In this document: positions 43,128-54,656 of the stretch, piece after piece
Numbering within the stretch: the stretch's first letter is position 1
Layout of the letters: every line of letters begins with the position of its first letter
NCBI GenBank assembly: GCA_041166085.1
Contig: JBEEFP010000045.1
Location: forward strand, 54,366-118,365
Direction of reading: 5' to 3'
Source: JBEEFP01 sp041166085
GTDB lineage: Bacteria > Actinomycetota > Acidimicrobiia > Acidimicrobiales > JAFATL01
DNA length: 64,000 bases
Notes under the pieces: model-generated
Database searches by the model: none
Seen by the model: only the letters and a program-made list of their open reading frames with translations
Told to the model about the DNA's origin: nothing
Program-made: the position numbers and the translations under genes

Positions 43128-44468
43128 CTACAGGCGAAGCTCGTAGAGCTGCACGGGCTCGGCGAAGCCCTTGAGCTCGGCCGTACCGGCGTCGGCGAAG
43201 ACGAAGCCCTTGCCGGCCGCCAGCTCCCGCACGACGTTGGTGACGAGCACCTGCCCGCCCTCGGCTCGAGCGCACACACGCGCGGCCATGTTGACGACGG
43301 CGCCGTGCAGGTCGTCGTCCGCCGACATGGGCTCGCCCGCGTTCACCCCGACGCGCACCTCGATCGGTTCGCTTGCACCTCGGTTGCGCTCGAGGAGCGC
43401 GGCCTGCACGCGGACGGTGCAGGACAGGGCGCGGGCGACCGACGGGAACGACAGGAGGAATCCGTCACCGGTGGACTTCACCTCGGTGCCTCCAGACTGC
43501 TTGACGGCGTCACGGACCACGCGGTCGTGCTCGTCCATCAGCGTGCGGGCCCGTGCATCGCCGAGGCGCTCGATCATCGCGGTCGAGCCGACGAGGTCGG
43601 TGAAGACCACGGTGAGGGGAAGGTCGGGCGGGGCGGCGTCGGCGGCGTCCACCAGGTCGACGCCGAGAAAGCGGCCGATGGCGTGGAGGGCGGCGGCGGG
43701 CTCGTCCTCCCATGGGTTGTGTGACACGCCGTCGAGCGCAACCAGCTCCGCGTTGGGCAGGAGGGCGGCGAGGCTGCGCCCGAGGTTGAAGGCGATGGCC
43801 CGCGTCTTGCGGCGGTGCAGCACCAGCGTGGGCATCTCGACCGCGGGAAGGAGGTCGGTCACGTCGGTCTCGAAGGAGAGCTTGTACAGACGACCGGCGG
43901 TCGCAGGGTCGATGGCCTGCTCACCCCGGCGGACGTGATCCTCAGCGGACAGCTGCCGCACGGGGGACGTCATGTAGCTCAGCGCGGCGAACATGGCGGA
44001 GGACTGCGATCGACCGAGCTCGAAGATCGAGAGGAAGTCCTGCTGTTGCTCGGGCGGCATGATGCGCGAGCCGTCCGCGTAGGTCCCGTCCAGCACCAGC
44101 CGTGTCACGACCTCGGGATGGCGCGCCGCGTAGGTGATGGCGATGGGACCGCCGTAGCACGAGCCCCAGAGGACGAGCTCCTCGAGGCCGAGGGCGTCCA
44201 CCACCGCCTCCACGTCCGAGGTGAGCGCGTCGAGGTCGAGGTTGTCGGGCCGGCGGTCGGACAGGCCGTTGCCGCGGTTGTCCATCCTGATGACACGGAA
44301 GCTGCGGCTGAGGGCGCCGAAGAACGCCGCGAACGCGGGGTCGTGGGTGTGCAGCTCGAGGTGGGTGATCCAGCCGCGCACGAAGAGCAACGGCGGACCG
44401 CCCCCCTCCTCGCTGTACGCGATGCGGACCCCGTCCGAAGCCGTGGCAAATCTGATGGGTCCCGGCAT
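43128..44468 (-). CDS. Alpha/beta-hydrolase fused to class III adenylate cyclase domain
   Basis: A 446-residue protein. Residues 1-265 are an alpha/beta hydrolase: oxyanion region LLFVRGWITHLELH, nucleophile elbow WGSCYGG and catalytic His in GVSHNPWEDEP. The elbow has Cys where Ser is usual (G-x-C-x-G). Residues 275-446 form a class III nucleotide cyclase: VVFTDLVGSTAMIERLGD (first metal Asp), GGTEVKSTGDGFLLSF (second metal Asp) and VRVGVNAGEP. It probably makes cAMP in response to a ligand of the hydrolase-like domain. Confidence 0.87.
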   Translation of the reverse strand: MPGPIRFATASDGVRIAYSEEGGGPPLLFVRGWITHLELHTHDPAFAAFFGALSRSFRVIRMDNRGNGLSDRRPDNLDLDALTSDVEAVVDALGLEELVLWGSCYGGPIAITYAARHPEVVTRLVLDGTYADGSRIMPPEQQQDFLSIFELGRSQSSAMFAALSYMTSPVRQLSAEDHVRRGEQAIDPATAGRLYKLSFETDVTDLLPAVEMPTLVLHRRKTRAIAFNLGRSLAALLPNAELVALDGVSHNPWEDEPAAALHAIGRFLGVDLVDAADAAPPDLPLTVVFTDLVGSTAMIERLGDARARTLMDEHDRVVRDAVKQSGGTEVKSTGDGFLLSFPSVARALSCTVRVQAALLERNRGASEPIEVRVGVNAGEPMSADDDLHGAVVNMAARVCARAEGGQVLVTNVVRELAAGKGFVFADAGTAELKGFAEPVQLYELRL

Positions 44469-44481
44469 AGGGCGTGGAAAG

Positions 44482-44491
44482 AAATTACTCT
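44482..44491. promoter_or_regulatory. Overlapping divergent -10 boxes
   Basis: TAATTT on the minus strand (44487-44482) lies 13 bases before ATG 44468 of the cyclase. TACTCT on the plus strand (44486-44491) lies 40 bases before ATG 44532. The two boxes share two bases, so both promoters cannot be occupied at once. Confidence 0.42.
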
Positions 44492-44531
44492 TCGCCCGTC
44501 CTGTTTGGGGGGTTTGGGAGGAGAGCCGCAA

Positions 44532-44882
44532 ATGCCGATGATGCAGACGCAGGTGAACGCGCTCAACGCGGGGTTCCACATCGAGGGGCTCCGGGAGATC
44601 GACCCGGGGTTGTTCGACCCCGACGTCTCGCTGGCGGAAGCGGCCCGGCGCCTCGATCTCGACGAGCGGGGCCTGGCCGAGTGGCTGGACAAGCTGCCGC
44701 AGGGCATCCACGACGCGGTGCGGGCGACCGTTCGCAGCGCGCTGACCCGAGACGAGCCGCAGCCCATCACCTTCGCGTGGGCGCCCGCCTTCGACTACGA
44801 GATGACCGTCTGGGACGTGAGCGCGGGTCCGAAGACGCCCGGCGGGATCACGATTCTCATCAAGAGCCCGTACGACCGGTAG
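44532..44882 (+). CDS. Small hypothetical protein
   Basis: A 116-residue protein, ATG start with GGAGGAGAG upstream. Residues 5-60 are helical and acidic (LREIDPGLFDPDVSLAEAARRLDLDERGLAEWLDKLP, which includes an HTH-like stretch). The end is beta-rich (EPQPITFAWAPAFDYEMTVWDV) and closes with ITILIKSPYD. I do not recognise a family. It is followed after 15 bases by glyS with its own promoter box. Confidence 0.7.
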   Translation: MPMMQTQVNALNAGFHIEGLREIDPGLFDPDVSLAEAARRLDLDERGLAEWLDKLPQGIHDAVRATVRSALTRDEPQPITFAWAPAFDYEMTVWDVSAGPKTPGGITILIKSPYDR

Positions 44883-44883
44883 C

Positions 44884-44889
44884 TACCCT
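44884..44889 (+). promoter_or_regulatory. -10 box of glyS (leaderless type)
   Basis: TACCCT is followed by 8 bases and ATG 44898, and no Shine-Dalgarno is present. It starts one base after the stop codon of the preceding gene. Confidence 0.48.
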
Positions 44890-44897
44890 GGCGGGTC

Positions 44898-46214
44898 ATG
44901 CCCGAGCCGGAGCTGATGGAGAAGGTCGTCAACCTCTGCAAGACGCGGGGGTTCGTGTTCCAGACGGCCGAGATCTATGGCGGCTTCCGCTCCACCTACG
45001 ACTACGGCCCCCTCGGCGTCCTCATGCTGCGCAACGTCAAGGAGGCGTGGTGGCGGTCGATGGTGCAGATGCGGGACGACGTGGTGGGCCTCGACAGCGC
45101 CATCCTCCTTCCGCCCCGGGTGTGGGAGGCCTCAGGCCACCTGGAGAACTTCACCGACCCGTTGGTCGACTGCCGCAAGTGCAAGGAGCGCTTCCGCGAG
45201 GATCAGCTCGACGATCCCAACGTGTGCCCCAACTGCGGCTCGAAGGACTCCTTCACCGAGGCCCGCAACTTCAACCTCATGTTCAAGACGCACGTGGGCC
45301 CGGTGGAGGACGCGGGCGCCGAGGCCTACCTGCGCCCCGAGACGGCCCAGGGCATCTTCCTCAACTTCAAGAACGTGCTGCAGACGACGCGCAAGAAGCC
45401 GCCGTTTGGCATCGCCCAGCTCGGCAAGTCGTTCCGCAACGAGATCACGCCCGGCAACTTCGTCTTCCGCACGCGCGAGTTCGAGCAGATGGAGATGGAG
45501 TACTTCGTGCCGCCCGACGAAGGCCCGAAGTGGTTCGAGTACTGGTGCCAGCAGCGCTTCGACTGGTACACGAACCTCGGCATCCCAGCCGAGCAGCTGC
45601 GCCTGCGCTCGCACGACGCCGACGAGCTGAGCCACTACTCTTCGGGTACCGCGGACGTGGAGTTCACCTTCCCGTGGGGCTGGGGCGAGCTCGAGGGCAT
45701 CGCCCAGCGCGGCAACTACGACCTCACGCAGCACGCAGCGTTCTCGGGCGAGAAGCTCGAGTACTTCGACCAGGCCTCGGGCGAGCGCTACGTGCCCCAC
45801 GTCGTCGAGCCTGCTGCCGGCGCGACCCGCACGATGATGGCGTTCTTGATCTCGGCGTACACGGAGGACGAGGTCGGCGGTGAGGCCCGCACGGTGCTGC
45901 GACTCGACCCGCGTCTGGCGCCGTACAAGGTGGCGGTGCTGCCGCTGTCCAAGAAGGACACGCTCACCCCGACGGCCCGCGAGGTGCTGCACACGCTGCA
46001 ACCCCACTTCATGACCGACTACGACGAGACCCAGTCCATCGGCCGCCGCTACCGGCGGCAGGACGAGATCGGCACGCCCTTTGCGGTCACCGTCGACTTC
46101 GAGACCCTCGAGGACAAGGCCGTCACCATCCGCGACCGCGACACGCTCGAGCAGGTGCGGGTCCCCATCGACCGTCTGGTCACCGAGCTGCGCGACCGCC
46201 TCGGCCCCGGCTGA
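44898..46214 (+). CDS. glyS: Glycyl-tRNA synthetase (alpha2 type)
   Basis: A 438-residue class II synthetase of the dimeric, archaeal/eukaryal-like type found in actinobacteria. Motif 1 region: YGGFRSTYDYGPLGVLMLRN. A zinc module is CRKC...CPNC. Motif 2 is FRNEITPGNFVFRTREFEQMEMEYF. Motif 3 lies at EPAAGATRTMMAFL. The anticodon-binding domain is at the C-terminus. The usual tetrameric glyQ/glyS pair is not involved. The start is fixed by TACCCT 8 bases upstream. Confidence 0.95.
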   Translation: MPEPELMEKVVNLCKTRGFVFQTAEIYGGFRSTYDYGPLGVLMLRNVKEAWWRSMVQMRDDVVGLDSAILLPPRVWEASGHLENFTDPLVDCRKCKERFREDQLDDPNVCPNCGSKDSFTEARNFNLMFKTHVGPVEDAGAEAYLRPETAQGIFLNFKNVLQTTRKKPPFGIAQLGKSFRNEITPGNFVFRTREFEQMEMEYFVPPDEGPKWFEYWCQQRFDWYTNLGIPAEQLRLRSHDADELSHYSSGTADVEFTFPWGWGELEGIAQRGNYDLTQHAAFSGEKLEYFDQASGERYVPHVVEPAAGATRTMMAFLISAYTEDEVGGEARTVLRLDPRLAPYKVAVLPLSKKDTLTPTAREVLHTLQPHFMTDYDETQSIGRRYRRQDEIGTPFAVTVDFETLEDKAVTIRDRDTLEQVRVPIDRLVTELRDRLGPG

Positions 46215-46227
46215 CCCGCCGTTCTCG

Positions 46228-46275
46228 GCTTTCGCGCACGCGTGTGGGTCCTGGGCCCCTCTCGTGCGCAAAAGC
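46228..46275. repeat. Inverted repeat between glyS and helD-like gene
   Basis: GCTTTCGCGCACG and CGTGCGCAAAAGC are complementary at 12 of 13 positions, separated by 22 bases. It could terminate glyS transcription or form a regulatory site in front of the helicase gene. A second copy of an AAAAGTCG-type end follows at about 46276-46283. Confidence 0.5.
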
Positions 46276-46314
46276 AAAAGTCGGCGGAGGCTGACGCGCG
46301 TCCAGGGAGGGGTG

Positions 46315-48252
46315 ATGGCGGTGCAGGCGGAGGAGGACCTGGGGGCGGAGCAGGCCTACATCGACGAGGCGTACCGGTGTCTCCATCGCATGCGGGAGCG
46401 CACGGCCGGGCTCGAGCTGCTGGCGGCCGACGAGTTCTCCAAGAAGGACCTCGAGATCATGATGGCGAGGCGGCTGGCGTCGCTCAGCGACACGGGCAGG
46501 CCGCTGTGCTTCGGGCGCATCGACACCGAGTCGGACGAGTCGTGGTACATCGGCCGACGGCACGTGGAGGACGCCCGGGCCGACCCCGTGGTCATCGAGT
46601 GGCGGGCGCCGGTCGCTGAGCCCTACTACCGGGCCGGCGGCGCCGACCGGCACGGCCTGACCCGCCGGCGTCAGTTCCTGCTCGACGGGCGACGGCTCCT
46701 GTCCATCGCGGATGACGTGTTCGGTGCCGAAGGCGCGGCGGGGACCGACAACGTGCGGGGCCGCGAGGCGCTCATCGCCGAGCTCGAGCGCAGCCGCGCC
46801 GGCGAGATGCTCGACATCGTCTCGACCATCCAGCCCGAGCAGGACGCGCTCATCCGATCGGAGATGGCGGGGCTGATGGCGGTGCAGGGTGGGCCCGGCT
46901 CGGGCAAGACCGCCGTCGGCCTGCACCGGGCCGCCTTCCTCCTGTACTCGTATCCCGACCTCGTCCGCAGGAACGTGCTCGTGGTCGGGCCCAACCGCCA
47001 GTTCCTCCGCTACATCGCGGCTGTGCTCCCGTCGCTGGGCGAGGAGGCGGTCGTGCAGACGACGCTGCGTGACCTCTACGGACGCATCCGCATCACCGTC
47101 ACCGACGACGAGCCGACGCAACGCGACAAGGGCGACGTCGCCATGGTGACCGCCATCGCGGACGCGCTGGCCAGCCGGCGTCGATCGCTCGTCGACGACA
47201 TCACGGTCACTGTCGGCCTGACCCGCCTCACCGTCCGGCGCGACGAGGCCAACGCGCTGGCCGAGCGCATCGCCGCGAGGGGTGGCCCGTACAACGCGGG
47301 GCGGGCCGGGCTGCGAGACCAGCTCACCCGGGCGCTGTTGCGCAGCTACGCCGGAGGCATGAGCGACGCGGCCGCCGAAGTCCGGCGGGATCAGCGGTTC
47401 GGCGCCGCCCTCGATCGACTCTGGCCCACGGCGTCGCCCGCGGCCGCGGTGCGCGAGATCGTGGGCGGCACCGGCTGGAGCGACGCCGACATCCCGCTGC
47501 TCGACGAGGCCCACGATCAGCTGTCGGGGCAGGCCCGCACCTTCGGGCACGTGGTGGTCGACGAGGCCCAGGACCTCTCGCCCATGCAGCTGCGCATGCT
47601 GGGCCGGCGTTGTCCGACGGGCTCGATGACCATCCTCGGCGACCTGGCCCAGGGCACCGGCGTCTGGGCCCATGACCGCTGGGAGGACGTGCTGGCCCAC
47701 CTGCCCTCGCCGGCGGGCGTCCGCATCGAGGAGCTGCGCCTCGGCTACCGGTCGCCGGCTCAGGTGCTGGACCTGGCGGCCGAGCTGCTGCCCGCCACCC
47801 GGGCCCACGTCCGTCCGAGTGAGGCCGTCCGCAGGGGCCGCACCGAGCCGGCCCTGATCGAGTCCGACGACGTCGCGGCGACGACCGCACGTGAGGTGGC
47901 CGCGCTGGCGGCCGAGCACGGGTCGGTCGGGGTCATCGCGCCGGACGAGCTCCTCCCGAGCCTGCAGCGCGCCCTGCGAGCGGAGGGCCTCGACGTGGCC
48001 GACGAGCTCGGCCACCGCGTCACCGTCATCGGCGCGACAGCCTCACGCGGCCTCGAGTTCGACGCGGTCGTCGTCGTCGACCCCGCCGCCATCCTCGCCT
48101 CGCTCCCCGAACCCCGAGGCGCCCGCCTCCTCTACGTGGCCCTCACCCGTCCCACCCGCCACCTGAGCGTCATCGCCCAGCCGAACGACCCGACTTTTTC
48201 GCGATTCGACCGGCATGACCGGTCGCATCGCGAAAAAGTCGATCGGGATTGA
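46315..48252 (+). CDS. HelD-like UvrD-family helicase (RNA polymerase-associated type)
   Basis: A 645-residue protein. An N-terminal helical stretch (AEQAYIDEAYRCLHRMRERT, for insertion into RNA polymerase in HelD) is followed by Walker A VQGGPGSGKTAVGLHR, Walker B VVVDEAQDLSPMQLRML, SMTILGDLAQGT and motif VI LLYVALTRPTRHLSV. This matches the HelD/HelR class and not repair UvrD. HelD removes RNA polymerase from stalled DNA, and HelR-type proteins protect against rifampicin. ATG 46315 is preceded by GGGAGGGG. The C-terminal 20 residues are encoded by a long palindrome. Confidence 0.85.
   Translation: MAVQAEEDLGAEQAYIDEAYRCLHRMRERTAGLELLAADEFSKKDLEIMMARRLASLSDTGRPLCFGRIDTESDESWYIGRRHVEDARADPVVIEWRAPVAEPYYRAGGADRHGLTRRRQFLLDGRRLLSIADDVFGAEGAAGTDNVRGREALIAELERSRAGEMLDIVSTIQPEQDALIRSEMAGLMAVQGGPGSGKTAVGLHRAAFLLYSYPDLVRRNVLVVGPNRQFLRYIAAVLPSLGEEAVVQTTLRDLYGRIRITVTDDEPTQRDKGDVAMVTAIADALASRRRSLVDDITVTVGLTRLTVRRDEANALAERIAARGGPYNAGRAGLRDQLTRALLRSYAGGMSDAAAEVRRDQRFGAALDRLWPTASPAAAVREIVGGTGWSDADIPLLDEAHDQLSGQARTFGHVVVDEAQDLSPMQLRMLGRRCPTGSMTILGDLAQGTGVWAHDRWEDVLAHLPSPAGVRIEELRLGYRSPAQVLDLAAELLPATRAHVRPSEAVRRGRTEPALIESDDVAATTAREVAALAAEHGSVGVIAPDELLPSLQRALRAEGLDVADELGHRVTVIGATASRGLEFDAVVVVDPAAILASLPEPRGARLLYVALTRPTRHLSVIAQPNDPTFSRFDRHDRSHREKVDRD
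48191..48241. repeat. Long palindrome in the 3' end of the helD-like gene
   Basis: CGACTTTTTCGCGAT (48191-48205) and its exact complement ATCGCGAAAAAGTCG (48227-48241) enclose a second 7-bp stem CGACCGG/CCGGTCG with a CATGA loop. The total is 22 base pairs with one mismatch. It lies inside the coding sequence and encodes the polar end TFSRFDRHDRSHREKV. No poly-T follows. Confidence 0.9.
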
Positions 48253-48260
48253 GGGGCGCG

Positions 48261-48266
48261 TAGGCT
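48261..48266 (+). promoter_or_regulatory. -10 box of ppdK
   Basis: TAGGCT lies 10 bases before ATG 48277. GTG 48268 would be only one base from the box and is not likely to be the start. Confidence 0.4.
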
Positions 48267-48276
48267 CGTGACCCGT

Positions 48277-50921
<2,645 letters not shown>

Positions 50922-50925
<4 letters not shown>

Positions 50926-52874
50926 AGCCGGAGGCCGTCGGCGATCTCACCAACGTCGGCGAACCACGGCTGTCACCCGACGGCCGCGCCGTCGCCTTCG
51001 TCGTGACGACGGTCGACCTGGAGGAGAACGCCTACCGCAGCCGCGTCTGGTTGGCGGCAACCGATGGGTCCACGCCACCCCGACCGTTCTCGGCCGGCGA
51101 GAAGCGGGACGGCCGGCCGCGATGGTCGCCTGACGGGCGCCTCCTCGCCTTCGTCTCGCATCGCGACGACGAGGGGGCCGAGCTCTACGTGTTGCCTGTC
51201 GCCGAGGGCGGGGAGGTCGTGAAGCTGGCGTCCTGGCCCGAGGAGATCGAGGAGCTGGCGTGGTCGCCCGACGGCACCCGCCTGGCCTTCACCGCCCGCC
51301 AGCAGGACGAGCGCTACGGCAAGAAGGAAGCCAAGGACCGGCCGCCGCGGCGCATCACCCGGCTCTTCAGCCGTCTCGACAGCGTCGGCTGGACGGTGGA
51401 CCGGCCCAAGCACCTCTTCGTCGTTGCCGCCGACGGGTCGTCCAGGCCCCGTGCCCTCACCAGCGGCGCTTTCGAGGACGACGGGCTGTCGTGGTCGCCC
51501 GACGGGCGGCGCATCGCCTTCTGCGCAGGTCGCCACGACCGGTGGGACCTCGACCTGGCGGTGGACCTGTTCACGGTGGACGTGGAGCTGGCCGGCGAGC
51601 CCGACCGGGTCACGACGACCACCGATCAGTGGTCGTCGCCGTCGTGGTCGCCGGACGGCGCGGCCGCCGCCGTGTACTGGAGCGACCCGAGCATCAGTCC
51701 GACCCACGCCCAGGTCGCCGTCGTCCCGCTCGACGGGGCACTGCCCGTCGTGTTGTCGCGCGAGCTCGACCGCCACTGCACGCCGTTCACCGGGTTCCGC
51801 GAGCCGGTGTGGGACGGTGCCGACCTGCTGTTCTCCACCGAGGACGGCGGCAACGTGGGTCTGTACCGCGTCCCATCCGACGGGAAGGGCAAGCCCGAGC
51901 TGATCGTCGGTGGCGAGCGCACCGTGACCGCCTTCGACGCCAAGCCGGGCATCATCGCCTTCACAGCCACGGACGCGACGACTCCGTCGGACCTGTTCGT
52001 TCTCGTGGACCAGGAGGAGCGACGGCTCACGTCGATCGGCGCCCGCTTCCCCGAGCGCCACGACATCTCGACGCCCGAGCGGTTCACCGCGCTGGCCTCC
52101 GATGGCACGGAGGTCGAGGCGTGGCTGATGCGTCCCGCCGGGTTCACGCCCGGCGGCCGCTATCCGATGCTGCTCAACATCCACGGCGGTCCGTTCACGC
52201 AGTACGGCAACCGCTTCTTCGACGAGTTCCAGGTGCAGGCGGGAGCGGGCTACGCCGTCCTCTACGCGAACCCTCGCGGCTCCTCGGGCTACAGCGAGGC
52301 GTGGGGTCGCGCCATCCGCGGCCCCCAGGCAGCGGAGGCACTGGGCAGCGGGTGGGGTGGCGTCGACTACGACGATCTCATGGCGGTGGTCGACGAGGCC
52401 GTGCGCCGCTTCGAGTTCGTGGATCCGGAGCGACTCGGCGTGCTGGGTGGTTCGTACGGCGGCTACATGACGTCGTGGATCGTCGGCCACACGGACCGGT
52501 TCCGAGCCGCGTGCTCCGAGCGCGCCGTGAACGACGTTCTGGCCCTCGAGTACGGCTCGGACGTCGGCGGCCTCTTCCGAACGTACGTCGGTGTCACCCA
52601 CCTCGAGAACCCCGACGAGTACCGGCGCTGGTCACCCATCGAGCACGTGGCCGCGATGCGCACGCCGCTGCTGATCCTGCACTCCGAGAACGACCTACGG
52701 TGCCCGCCCGCCCAGGCCGACGAGCTCTTCGTCGCCCTGCGCATGCTCGAACGCGACGTCGAGATGGTGCGGTTCGAAGGGGAGAGTCACGAGCTGTCCC
52801 GCGCCGGCGCCCCCAAGCACCGGGTGCAACGACTCGAGCTGCTGCTCGACTTCTTCGAGCGCAGATTGTCCTAG
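50922..52874 (+). CDS. S9-family serine peptidase (acylaminoacyl-peptidase type)
   Basis: A 650-residue protein. An N-terminal seven-bladed beta-propeller holds repeated Asp-box-like segments (PRLSPDGRAVAFV, PRWSPDGRLLAFVS, LAWSPDGTRLAF, LSWSPDGRRIAF). The C-terminal alpha/beta-hydrolase domain has the nucleophile GGSYGGYMTSW, the Asp region HSENDLRCPPAQAD and the His in GESHELSRAG. It has no signal peptide, so it is a cytosolic oligopeptidase. ATG overlaps the ppdK stop (ATGA). Confidence 0.92.
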
Positions 52875-52883
52875 GGGTCGCGG

Positions 52884-52889
52884 TACCGT
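52884..52889 (+). promoter_or_regulatory. -10 box of dnaG-sigA operon (leaderless type)
   Basis: TACCGT is followed by 6 bases and ATG 52896. Confidence 0.5.
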
Positions 52890-52895
52890 CGACCG

Positions 52896-54656
52896 ATGGG
52901 CATCGTGGGGGAGGACATCGAGCGGGTACGGGAGGCCACCGACTTCGTGGCTGTCGCGTCCGACCACCTCGCCCTGAAGAAGGTCGGCAAACGCTGGAGC
53001 GGGCTGTGCCCGTTCCACGCGGAGAAGACGGCGTCGTTCACCGTGAACGCAGAGGAGAAGCTCTTCTACTGCTTCGGGTGTCAGGCCAAGGGCGACGTCA
53101 TCACCTTCGTGCGCGAGATCGAGCACGTCGACTTCGTGGAGGCGGTCGAGCGGCTGGCGTCCCGGGCCGGCATCCAGCTGCGCTACGACGACGCGGCGGT
53201 CTCGCAGGACCGGCAGCGGCGCAGCCGCCTCACCGATGCCATCGAGAGCGCCGTCGACTTCTACCACCAGCGCCTGCTCACGGGGCCCGACGCGGGTCCG
53301 GCCCGCCAGTACCTGCGCTCGCGTGGCTACGACGGAGACGTGGTGCGGGCCTTCAGGATCGGGTGGGCGCCCGACGGGTGGGACGCGCTGTGCAAGCACC
53401 TCAAGCTCCCCGACGACGTGGTGAGCGACGCAGGCCTGGGCTTCGTCAACAAGGCCCGCAAGCAGCAGGACTCCTTCCGGGCGCGCGTCATGTTCCCGAT
53501 CTTCGACGCGGGCGGACGCCCCGTTGCGTTCGGCGGCCGCATCCTCAGTGGCGAGGGCCCCAAGTATAAGAACAGCCAGGAGAACCTGATCTACAGCAAG
53601 CGGCGCACGCTGTACGGGCTCAACTGGGCCAAGACCGACGTGGTGGAAGCAGGCGAGGTGATCGTCTGCGAGGGCTACACCGACGTGATCGGCTTCTTCC
53701 AGGTCGGCCTGCCCCGAGCGGTGGCCACGTGCGGCACCGCCCTGGCCGACGAGCACTTCAACCTGCTGAAGAACTTCGCCCGCCGGGTCGTGCTGGCCTA
53801 CGACGCCGACGCCGCGGGCCAGGCGGCGGCCGAGCGCTTCTACGCGTGGGAGCAGAAGTTCGAGATCGACATCGCGGTGGCGCTGATGCCGCGCGGCGCC
53901 GACCCCGGCGACATGGCCCGCAACGATCCCGAGGGGCTCAAGCAGGCGGTGGCCAAGGCCCAGCCCTTCCTCGCCTTCCGGCTCGACCGCGCGCTGGCCG
54001 GTGCCGACCTGCGCTCGGTCGAGGGCCGCGCCCGCGCCGCGCAAGCGGCGATGGTCACCATCAGCGAGCACCCCAACGAGCTCGTGCGCGACCAGTACCT
54101 GATGCAGGTCGCCGACCGTTGCCGCGTCGAGCCCGATCGTCTGCGGTCGCTCGTCGGCACTGTCGGTGCCGCGCCCCGTCGAAGCAACGGTGCCGGCACG
54201 CGGCCCCGTCCGCGCGCCGATCGCGGTCCCGAGGTGGAGGCGCTCAAGCTGGCCGTGCACCGGCCCGAGGAGGTGGCCGACCGACTCGACGAGATCCTCT
54301 TCCACGACGACCTGCACCTGGCCGCGTACCGCGCGCTGGCCGCGGCGGAGAAGCTGCACGACGCCATCGAGGCGGCCGACCCGGGCGCGGCCGAACTGCT
54401 GCAGCGGCTCGCGGTCGAGGAACCCGACACTGATCCCGACGACGTCGTCGCGCTGCTGGTGCGCGAGGCGACGCGGCGCGCCCTCACAGAGCTGGAGGCC
54501 GACGCCCGCTCCGGGTCCGACCGTTTCCTCGAGGTCGCGCCCGTCATCGGCTGGGTCAAGCTCGCGGTGGAGGAGTTGGACCAACCGGGCACGAGACTCG
54601 ACGCGGCGAGCCGGTTGGTAGCCTGGCTGGCGGAAAGGGCCGAGGAGGTTTCATGA
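52896..54656 (+). CDS. dnaG: DNA primase DnaG
   Basis: A 586-residue protein. The zinc-binding domain is CPFHAEKTASFTVNAEEKLFYCFGCQAKGD (CHC2 type, residues 36-66). The primase core has the KYKNSQE segment and TOPRIM motifs VIVCEGYTDVIGF and LAYDADAAGQAAAERF. The C-terminal DnaB-interacting domain is poorly conserved and low in recognisable motifs. It is followed by sigA with a 4-base overlap, a modern form of the primase-sigma macromolecular-synthesis operon. Confidence 0.95.
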   Translation: MGIVGEDIERVREATDFVAVASDHLALKKVGKRWSGLCPFHAEKTASFTVNAEEKLFYCFGCQAKGDVITFVREIEHVDFVEAVERLASRAGIQLRYDDAAVSQDRQRRSRLTDAIESAVDFYHQRLLTGPDAGPARQYLRSRGYDGDVVRAFRIGWAPDGWDALCKHLKLPDDVVSDAGLGFVNKARKQQDSFRARVMFPIFDAGGRPVAFGGRILSGEGPKYKNSQENLIYSKRRTLYGLNWAKTDVVEAGEVIVCEGYTDVIGFFQVGLPRAVATCGTALADEHFNLLKNFARRVVLAYDADAAGQAAAERFYAWEQKFEIDIAVALMPRGADPGDMARNDPEGLKQAVAKAQPFLAFRLDRALAGADLRSVEGRARAAQAAMVTISEHPNELVRDQYLMQVADRCRVEPDRLRSLVGTVGAAPRRSNGAGTRPRPRADRGPEVEALKLAVHRPEEVADRLDEILFHDDLHLAAYRALAAAEKLHDAIEAADPGAAELLQRLAVEEPDTDPDDVVALLVREATRRALTELEADARSGSDRFLEVAPVIGWVKLAVEELDQPGTRLDAASRLVAWLAERAEEVS

